Assembly: GCA_964390495.1 (NCBI GenBank)
Contig: CAYMIN010000011.1
Location: 62,001-126,000, forward strand
DNA from: UBA11051 sp964390495
Lineage (GTDB): Bacteria; Armatimonadota; Zipacnadia; Zipacnadales; UBA11051
DNA: 64,000 nt
Direction of reading: 5' to 3'
Position numbers and translations under genes: made by a program. Position 1 is the first letter of the stretch. Each line of letters opens with the position of its first letter. Shown piece after piece: positions 56,195-62,586 of this stretch. The notes beneath the pieces are model-generated. The model was not told where the DNA came from. It did not search any database and was given only the letters and a program-made list of their open reading frames with translations.

Positions 56195-57376
56195 CTACTC
56201 AGTCTCTCCGCGAGGGTGATAGTACTGCCTGAATTCGTCGTCGGTGCTGGCGACGACGCCCTCCTTCATCACTAGCTGGATGTTGGCTTGCTCGTAGAGA
56301 ACCGAGATGTCCGCCAGCGGGTCCTTGGCGACGATAAGTAGGTCGGCCAGCTTGCCCGGCTCGAGGGTGCCAAGCTCCTCCAGCTTGCCGTAGGCCTGGG
56401 CGGTGTTGCGGGTGCCGGCAACGATCGCCTCCATCGGCGAAAGCCCGCAGGCCACCAGCTCCATCATCTCAAACATCGCATCACCCGGGCCGCCATCGGT
56501 GCCGATCCCCATCGCGATACCCAGCTCATGGGCCTTGCGCACCCCCTCGCGATGGATCGGGTGGGCATGGGACATCCGCTCCACCATATGCGGCGGCAGC
56601 CATTCACGCTGATAGGAGGCCTTACTGGTGATGTAGAGTGTCGGCAGATACGCGATACCTTTTGCCTTGATACCCTCGACGCCTTCCTCATCAATCAGTG
56701 CGCCATGGTGGATCTGGTCCACGCCCACCTGAATCGCATGATTGATTCCAGGCTGCGAATGGGCATGGACGATGACCTGCTTACCTCTAGCGTGGGCCTC
56801 ATCCACCAGCGCCTGTAGCTCTTCGACGGTGTAATCCTCGGTCTCGACGCGTTCGTGCTCCCACTGGAAGCCGCCCGAGGCGGCGGTCTTGATGAAATCG
56901 CAGCCGGCCATGCACATCTGGCGCACGCCTTTGCGAATCTCCCACGGCCCGTCGGCATCCACACCGGCGACATTATCATCCTCGCGGTGCATGTGGCCGC
57001 CGGTGGCCCCAACTACGCAGCCGACCCAGAGGCGCGAGGCATGACCGACCGAGCCGGCGGCGATTGCCTCGCGCAAAGTAACGGCTCCGGGGCCGCAAGC
57101 CGCGCCGGCAACGGTCGTTTGACCACGAGCCAGGTTCTGTCTCAAAGCGGTAAGCTGTTTTAGGCCGAAGCCGATGTGCTGGTGGCCGTCAATCACGCCG
57201 GGCATTACGGTCTTGCCGGTGGCGTCAATCTTCTCGGCCTCCTCAGGCACCTCGACTTCATCCGCTGTGCCGACCTGCTGCACCTTGCCTGCTTCAATGA
57301 CGATGCTAGCATTCTCGATGGGATTGGCACCGGTGCCGTCTATGAGGGTGCCGCCGAGAATAGCCTTTGTGCTCAT
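56195..57376 (-). CDS. Imidazolonepropionase-like amidohydrolase
   Basis: 393 aa from ATG 57376, with AAGGAG 7 nt upstream; an ATG two codons earlier has only 1 nt spacing. It opens STKAILGGTLIDGTGANPIE, as in COG1228 amidohydrolases. Metal ligands are H65 and H67 (IDGHQHIG), then VHAHSQPG, IHHGALID and IGTDGGPGD. Enzymes of this group hydrolyse cyclic amides or prolidase-type substrates. It seems first in an operon with two UroD-like genes. Confidence 0.9.
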   Translation of the reverse strand: MSTKAILGGTLIDGTGANPIENASIVIEAGKVQQVGTADEVEVPEEAEKIDATGKTVMPGVIDGHQHIGFGLKQLTALRQNLARGQTTVAGAACGPGAVTLREAIAAGSVGHASRLWVGCVVGATGGHMHREDDNVAGVDADGPWEIRKGVRQMCMAGCDFIKTAASGGFQWEHERVETEDYTVEELQALVDEAHARGKQVIVHAHSQPGINHAIQVGVDQIHHGALIDEEGVEGIKAKGIAYLPTLYITSKASYQREWLPPHMVERMSHAHPIHREGVRKAHELGIAMGIGTDGGPGDAMFEMMELVACGLSPMEAIVAGTRNTAQAYGKLEELGTLEPGKLADLLIVAKDPLADISVLYEQANIQLVMKEGVVASTDDEFRQYYHPRGETE

Positions 57377-57445
57377 TGCCATGCTCCTTTGTGTGCCGTG
57401 GCCTTTGAGTTCACGCGCTTGGTGCCTGCAGTTTCGCTCCTAGGC

Positions 57446-57478
57446 AAGAAAGAACCTCCCAGCCGCAAGGCGGGAGGT
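57446..57478 (-). terminator. Rho-independent terminator
   Basis: On the minus strand, ACCTCCC-GCC-TTGC-GGC-(T)-GGGAGGT forms a strong hairpin (57454-57478), followed by TCTTTCTTGC. It lies about 43 nt past the stop codon of the duplicated-domain gene. Confidence 0.8.
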
Positions 57479-57520
57479 ATGGTTGGAGCAAGCAAAAGCA
57501 CCACAGCGGCGCGCGGTCGG

Positions 57521-58879
57521 CTACTGGATCGTGAACACCAAGCGCCCGACCAGTTGATCCGCCTGTTTGATCGCGACATCGTAGGTGCCGGGCTGCAGGA
57601 ACTCCGCGCGCGCCGGGAAGATGTAGGTAATTGCCTTCTGGTCGCCGGTCGCTATCAGCAGATGGCGACGGGCCAGCTTACCTTCGTGCGACCATTCCAG
57701 CTTGATCTCAGTGTTGGCCGGCGCGCCGGCGATCCGCAAGAATAGGCCGACCTTCTCGGTGTTGGCGGGGAAGGTGTTGCTGACGCCTAGCGGGGTGTTG
57801 TTCTCATCCACGCCCAGGCAAAGGCTGGCTTCCTTGACCACGCTGGCAGGTGCCAGAGGCATCGGCGTCACTACCGGTGTCGCCGGTGTTGAGGGCGTAG
57901 TCGGCGTCGTGGGCGTCGTTGGCGTAGTTGGCGTGGTCGGCGTTGTCGGTTGGGCGGGGGTGGCCGAAGCTCCCAGCAGGCCGATGATCTGGGCGGCCTC
58001 CTGTGCCGGTCCGGCCACCAGGTGCACGATGTTGCCGTGCAGCACGCCTTGCACCAGCGGATTGGCCGATACTTGCACAGGTGTGGTAGTGCCGGCGGCG
58101 ATGGCCTGGCCGGCCATAGCCGCCAATAGGGCAGCGGCATCAGCGGCCGTCGGCAGCGTCATCGCGACCGCTGTCAACGACTGAGCGCCCGCCTGTACGG
58201 TCTGGAAGGCACTGGCCTGGATCGGGAACTGCTGCGCGTTCACATTAGGTGCCATTGCATTGAGCACGTCGGCGGCGGCGACATCCTGCGGCGCACTGAC
58301 CTGCCAGTCGGCTGGCAGTTGCGATTGGTCAAGCAGCCCGCCTGTCGGAGTTGTTGGAGTGGTCGGCGTCGTTGGCGTAGTTGGCGTGGTCGGCGTTGTC
58401 GGTTGGGCGGGGGTGGCCGAAGCTCCCAGCAGGCCGATGATCTGGGCGGCCTCCTGTGCCGGTCCGGCCACCAGGTGCACGATGTTGCCGTGCAGCACGC
58501 CTTGCACCAGCGGATTGGCCGATACTTGCACAGGTGTGGTAGTGCCGGCGGCGATGGCCTGGCCGGCCATAGCCGCCAATAGGGCAGCGGCATCAGCGGC
58601 CGTCGGCAGCGTCATCGCGACCGCTGTCAACGACTGAGCGCCCGCCTGTACGGTCTGGAAGGCACTGGCCTGGATCGGGAACTGCTGCGCGTTCACATTA
58701 GGTGCCATTGCATTGAGCACGTCGGCGGCGGCGACATCCTGCGGCGCACTGACCTGCCAGTCGGCCGGCAGTTGCGATTGGTCAAGCAGCCCGGCATCAG
58801 CACCGGCCACCGCGCCGGGTAGGACAAGTGCCAGCACAACAGCAAGGCAAACAGGGGCCGGGAGCAAGCCTCGGCTCAT
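57521..58879 (-). CDS. Exported protein with a tandemly duplicated 151-aa unit and TPT linkers
   Basis: About 452 aa from ATG 58879, which gives the best signal peptide (MSRGLLPAPVCLAVVLALVLPGAVAGA) with GAGG 8 nt before it; ATG 58903 is possible, with GGAGG 6 nt upstream. The mature protein has two near-identical units (GLLDQSQLPADWQVSAPQ, then LNAMAPNVNAQQFPIQAS and so on), each followed by a TPTTP-repeat linker. It closes with an Ig-like domain (IKLEWSHEGKLARRHLLIATG and LQPGTYDVAIKQADQLVGRLVF). I recognise no family for the unit. The duplication is very recent at DNA level. Surface role inferred. Confidence 0.8.
   Translation of the reverse strand: MSRGLLPAPVCLAVVLALVLPGAVAGADAGLLDQSQLPADWQVSAPQDVAAADVLNAMAPNVNAQQFPIQASAFQTVQAGAQSLTAVAMTLPTAADAAALLAAMAGQAIAAGTTTPVQVSANPLVQGVLHGNIVHLVAGPAQEAAQIIGLLGASATPAQPTTPTTPTTPTTPTTPTTPTGGLLDQSQLPADWQVSAPQDVAAADVLNAMAPNVNAQQFPIQASAFQTVQAGAQSLTAVAMTLPTAADAAALLAAMAGQAIAAGTTTPVQVSANPLVQGVLHGNIVHLVAGPAQEAAQIIGLLGASATPAQPTTPTTPTTPTTPTTPTTPSTPATPVVTPMPLAPASVVKEASLCLGVDENNTPLGVSNTFPANTEKVGLFLRIAGAPANTEIKLEWSHEGKLARRHLLIATGDQKAITYIFPARAEFLQPGTYDVAIKQADQLVGRLVFTIQ
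57912..58340. repeat. Tandem duplication unit 1 (within CDS)
   Basis: 429 bp matching 58365-58793 at an offset of 453 bp (151 codons). The only difference seen is T at 58313 against C at 58766. Confidence 0.9.
58365..58793. repeat. Tandem duplication unit 2 (within CDS)
   Basis: 429 bp matching 57912-58340 with one base difference by eye. The 24 bp between the units code for part of the TPTTP linker. Confidence 0.9.
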
Positions 58880-59143
58880 TCGCGATACCTCACTCAGCAA
58901 CATCATTGACCTCCGCTAGTCGGACATGGCGTATGGATGATTTGTGGGGCTGAAAGCGCCTTCCAGCCAGATCCTATGGTAGCATATAGCTGCGAGTCAC
59001 ACAACGCCTGAGCTCGCCTCCAAAAGCCGGAAAGATGCGGTTGGGGCGGCAGGGCGTGAGCCTGAGCAGGGATTGGGGGCGGTTGTGGCGAAAAGGCCTA
59101 CGGTATAGAGGTCTGCACGGCAGCTAATGCCAGCGAGGGAGGT

Positions 59144-59179
59144 ATGGGCGCAGTTGCAGTTGCGCCCGCTAACCAGTGA
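59144..59179 (+). CDS. Possible 11-residue leader peptide
   Basis: ATG 59144 opens MGAVAVAPANQ-stop after a GAGGGAGG. Its TGA overlaps the GTG start of the next gene in a GTGA arrangement, which suggests coupling. It is very short and its existence is a guess. Confidence 0.25.
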   Translation: MGAVAVAPANQ

Positions 59180-59517
59180 AGATAGCATCCTATGTCTTAG
59201 CGGGCCTGCTGGGTCTGGGCGGAGTGGTATTCCTCATCGCCGCAGCCCAGGGCAATACGCTGACGCGGATCGTGACCGGGGTGGTGCTGATCGGGGCGGC
59301 GATCCTGCTCAGTTTCCTGGGGCGCATCAAAACCCCGCAGCCGACGGTGGTGCAGCAGATCGAGCTGCCCGGGGACCTTCACGCCGAGCAGTTGAAGTGC
59401 AAGGCCTGTGGGGCCACCCTCGACCCCGAAAGCGTCGAGGTCAAAGCCGGCGGGATATTCGTGGAGTGTCCCTACTGCGGCACCTCCTACCAGATCGAGG
59501 AAGAGCCGAAATGGTGA
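59176..59517 (+). CDS. Two-TM membrane protein with C-terminal zinc ribbon
   Basis: 113 aa from GTG 59176. Two TM helices (about 5-24 and 32-49: SYVLAGLLGLGGVVFLIAAA; IVTGVVLIGAAILLSFLG) precede a short linker and a zinc-ribbon C75/C78 and C98/C101 (CKACG, CPYCG), ending YQIEEEPKW. The stop overlaps the ATG of the next gene (ATGGTGA). The zinc ribbon faces the cytosol if the N-terminus does. From memory, similar small proteins ending EEPKW occur in Chloroflexi beside radical SAM genes; I cannot check this. No Shine-Dalgarno is obvious, which fits coupling. Confidence 0.75.
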   Translation: MKIASYVLAGLLGLGGVVFLIAAAQGNTLTRIVTGVVLIGAAILLSFLGRIKTPQPTVVQQIELPGDLHAEQLKCKACGATLDPESVEVKAGGIFVECPYCGTSYQIEEEPKW

Positions 59518-60941
59518 GATTCACCGCCGGCCTGCTGAACCGGCTGGCTGTCAGCATTCGCGACGATTTCGCTCGCCTGAGCGACCACGTCCAGGCGCTC
59601 CGTCGCGCCGATGACATCCGGCCCGGCCTGTACACCTATCGCGTGAAAGACGCGGGCTACAGCCTCAGGCTGCATCTGCGGATTCACCCGGACCGCACCG
59701 GCCTGCTCTTCGTCAACGCGACCGAGGCGATCCAGCTCTCACCTACCCAGGCCGAGATGGCGAAACTGGCTCTCGATGGGATGCCTCAGCACCAGGCGCT
59801 GGCCCGGCTGCGGGTCTATTACCCCGAGGTCGCCGCTGCGGAGCTGGCGCAGCAGTTCGGGTGCATTCGTAGCATGGTCGAGAGGCTCAGGGCTCCCGCG
59901 GAGGGCTGCCGGCTCTGCGAGCTCGGTCTGCCCCAGCCGCCACCGTTTTCGGTGAGAGCCCAGGCCCCCTATAAGGCCGATCTGGCCCTGCACTATGCCT
60001 GCAACAACCGCTGCTCGCACTGCTACAACGAGCCGGGGCGCAAGACCATGCCCTCGCTGCCGCTGGAGCAGTGGAAAGAGGTGCTGCAGAGGCTTTGGGA
60101 TATCGGCGTCCCTTACATCATTTTCACCGGCGGGGAGCCGACGTTGCACCCTCACCTGGTCGAGCTGGTGGAGTATGCCGAGGACCTGGGCCAGATCACC
60201 GGCGTCAATACCAATGGCCGGCGCCTCGCCCAGCCCGGTTTCGCCCAGGCGCTGCAGGCCGCCGGCCTCGACCATGTGCAGGTTACCCTCAACTCCCACC
60301 GCCGCGAGCTGCATAACCGTATCGTCAGGGCCCCAGCCTTCGATGAGACCGTGGCCGGTATCAGGGCAGCTCTGGAGGCCGGTCTGCACGTGCTGACCAA
60401 TACCACGCTGATTGCGGACAATGCCGACGAGGCGCTGGAGATCGTGGACTTCCTGGCGGCTCTGGGGCTACGGACCTTCGCCATGAACGGGATGATCTAC
60501 TCGGGCTGCGGGGCGCGGCATCCGGCTGCTCTGGCGGAAGGTCAATTGCAGCCGATTCTGCTGCAGGTGCGACAGCGGGCCGCCGAGCATGGGATGCGCT
60601 TTTTGTGGTACACGCCGACGCGCTACTGCCGGATGTCGCCGGTGGCGATGGGCCTGGGGATACGCTGCTGCAATGCGGCGGAGTACTCCATCTGCATCGA
60701 GCCGAACGGAGCGGTGCTGCCCTGCCAATCTTACTACGTGCCTGCAGGCAATATTCTCACCGACCCCTGGGAGGAGATCTGGGAAAGCGAGCTTTTCCGC
60801 AGGTTCCGGTATCGCCGCCAGGCGCCAAGGCAAGCCGGCCTGCCGGAGGAATGTTGGGAATGTGAGTTGCTTGACGTATGTGGCGGCGGCTGCCCCCTGG
60901 AGCGTCAGGAGCAGGAGGTCGCGGAGACCGCGGCCGGGTGA
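59511..60941 (+). CDS. Radical SAM/SPASM enzyme with PqqD-like N-terminal domain
   Basis: 476 aa from ATG 59511. The frame runs on upstream to 59127, but that part is out-of-frame noise over the previous gene. Residues about 38-105 (VNATEAIQLSPTQAEMAKL, LDGMPQHQAL) resemble the PqqD/RiPP-recognition element. CxxxCxxC is at C164, C168, C171 (HYACNNRCSHCYNEP), followed by FTGGEP (205-210). A SPASM domain follows (about 385-460), with CCNAAEYSICIEP, VLPCQSYY and ECWECELLDVCGGGCP, for auxiliary iron-sulfur clusters. Such enzymes modify peptides. No precursor peptide is evident nearby. Confidence 0.9.
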   Translation: MVRFTAGLLNRLAVSIRDDFARLSDHVQALRRADDIRPGLYTYRVKDAGYSLRLHLRIHPDRTGLLFVNATEAIQLSPTQAEMAKLALDGMPQHQALARLRVYYPEVAAAELAQQFGCIRSMVERLRAPAEGCRLCELGLPQPPPFSVRAQAPYKADLALHYACNNRCSHCYNEPGRKTMPSLPLEQWKEVLQRLWDIGVPYIIFTGGEPTLHPHLVELVEYAEDLGQITGVNTNGRRLAQPGFAQALQAAGLDHVQVTLNSHRRELHNRIVRAPAFDETVAGIRAALEAGLHVLTNTTLIADNADEALEIVDFLAALGLRTFAMNGMIYSGCGARHPAALAEGQLQPILLQVRQRAAEHGMRFLWYTPTRYCRMSPVAMGLGIRCCNAAEYSICIEPNGAVLPCQSYYVPAGNILTDPWEEIWESELFRRFRYRRQAPRQAGLPEECWECELLDVCGGGCPLERQEQEVAETAAG

Positions 60942-61040
60942 GAGTGTGGTGACGAGCGTCGTGCCGTTGGAGGGGCCGTGTCGAGTTGCGGTGAACTTGT
61001 CGAACCTCAAGGAGGCCGGCCCGCGCACAACGCTATCCTG

Positions 61041-61137
61041 CGAGCTCGCCATACCCAAACGGCTAACGACAACGGCTGGGCCAGCCTTGTCTGTTTCGCA
61101 CCGCGAAACAGCCTGCGACAGGCCGCTCCTTTACGAC
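61041..61137. repeat. Intergenic repeat, copy B
   Basis: Matches 46451-46542, with the same 9-bp stem CTGTTTCGC/GCGAAACAG (loop ACC instead of TCT). It lies in the 324-nt gap 60942-61265; the rest of the gap shows no gene, and only AGGAGG before the next start. Confidence 0.75.
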
Positions 61138-61265
61138 CAACAATTGCAAGACATGAGCTCGGAGCTAGAACTGCCCCAAACCTGCATAGCTACCAATGGA
61201 TGCGCGACCCAGAGGGCTTGTGATTTGTCGCGCAATGATGAACTATTCGCCTTAGGAGGACCGCG

Positions 61266-62549
61266 ATGACACAAGCGCAAGAGGCGGCGACGACCTCGGC
61301 GGTGCCGACCGCCGGGATATACCACTACCAGCAACTCGTCGGCGAGTGGCCGACGCGCTTTCACCTGCGAGTGGACCCCGACGGCGGTGGGCTGCTGCTG
61401 GCCAACGCCGCCCAGGCCGCGGCCCTCTCACCGGTCGGTGTGCAGATGGCCCAGGGGGTTCTGGAGGGCCGCAGCGATGAGGCGATCACTCGCGACGTGA
61501 AACGCACTTTCCGGCGTGCGGCGGATGAGCAGGTCGTGGCTGATTTGGCCAGCGTGCGCGGACTGATTGCTGACCTGACTATGCCGGGCGATAACTACCC
61601 GGTCGCCAACCTCGGCGACGTGGGGCTTTCGGCCTGGGAGCGCCAGCTTGCCGCGCCGCTGCAGGCGGATGTGACCCAGGGCGAGCCGGACACGCTGCGC
61701 CAGATAGTGCACAAGCTGTGGCAGGCCGGCGTCCCCCATGTCACCATTGCCGTGGACCCTCAGGCCGAGGCCGCGCAACTGCCTCGCATTGTCGAGGCGG
61801 CCGGCGACATCGGTATGCTTACCGGCTTGCGCTCAGTGGCAAGCTGGCTGAGCGCAGAGGTCATTGAGGCGGCGGCGATGGCCGGCCTCGACCATCTGGA
61901 CCTGCTTTATGTAACCGGCTCCCCACAGGAGCATGATGTGATCGCCGGTGCGGGCGATTACGCGAAGGTGCTGGCCGGCTTCGAGCAGTGCCGCGCCCTG
62001 GAGCTTTGTCCCGTCGCCCAGGTGCCGCTGATCGCCGGCAACGCCGATGCGGTGGACGAGATCGCCGCCGAGCTGGTCGAGAGGGGCGTGACCAATCTCG
62101 TGTTCTTCGCCCTGGCCTGTCCCGATGATGACAGCCAGGCGCAGGCGGCCGGGGCCTTGCCGGCTCGCGCCCTGCCGCAAGTGGCCCTGCTAGTCGAGGA
62201 GGCCGCCGACGACACCATGGCGCGCTACCTGTGGGCCCCGCCGGTGCGTTTCGACAATGCCAGATCGCTGGCCGAGCAGGTCCGGGCCGGGCCGCGTACC
62301 GCCGGCGATATTGCCATCCGCGTCGCGGCCGAGGGTAGCGTATTTCCGCCTCGCGGGGGGCCGATCTGCGCCGGTAATCTGCTGACCGACGCCTGGGAGC
62401 AGATCTGGGGCAACGAGTGCTTCACCCGCTACCGTGAGCGGCTGCAAGCACCCACCCGTTGTAGCGATTGCCCCGGCTTGGAGATATGTGCAGCCGACTG
62501 TCCCAAGGACCCACGCGGCTGGAGCGATGACACCCAACTAGACGCGTAG
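61266..62549 (+). CDS. Degenerate radical SAM/SPASM paralogue (no CxxxCxxC)
   Basis: 427 aa with AGGAGG 6 nt before the ATG. Residues 18-100 align with the PqqD-like part of the previous enzyme (GIYHYQQLVGEWPTRFHLRVD, LSPVGVQMAQGVLEG). In the barrel the CxxxCxxC is absent and GGEP is VDPQ (163-166: VPHVTIAVDPQAEAA), so no radical chemistry is expected. The SPASM part survives (PICAGNLLTDAWEQIW, CSDCPGLEICAADCP). It probably acts as a non-catalytic partner of the enzyme at 59511 or binds the substrate. Four SPASM-type cysteines are retained. Confidence 0.82.
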   Translation: MTQAQEAATTSAVPTAGIYHYQQLVGEWPTRFHLRVDPDGGGLLLANAAQAAALSPVGVQMAQGVLEGRSDEAITRDVKRTFRRAADEQVVADLASVRGLIADLTMPGDNYPVANLGDVGLSAWERQLAAPLQADVTQGEPDTLRQIVHKLWQAGVPHVTIAVDPQAEAAQLPRIVEAAGDIGMLTGLRSVASWLSAEVIEAAAMAGLDHLDLLYVTGSPQEHDVIAGAGDYAKVLAGFEQCRALELCPVAQVPLIAGNADAVDEIAAELVERGVTNLVFFALACPDDDSQAQAAGALPARALPQVALLVEEAADDTMARYLWAPPVRFDNARSLAEQVRAGPRTAGDIAIRVAAEGSVFPPRGGPICAGNLLTDAWEQIWGNECFTRYRERLQAPTRCSDCPGLEICAADCPKDPRGWSDDTQLDA

Positions 62550-62586
62550 CACAGGCCTTTTGCCTGTGAGAAGGCGGTGGAACGCG

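Noticed and set aside
57880..58400. Short repeated GGCGTxGTx units, possible CRISPR
   Set aside because: They are 9-12-nt coding repeats for a Thr-Pro linker with no unique spacers of constant length.
59127..59510. N-terminal extension of the radical SAM gene
   Set aside because: The translated stretch is Arg/Gly/Ser-rich and overlaps the zinc-ribbon membrane protein in another frame; homology to the PqqD-like region starts at 59511.
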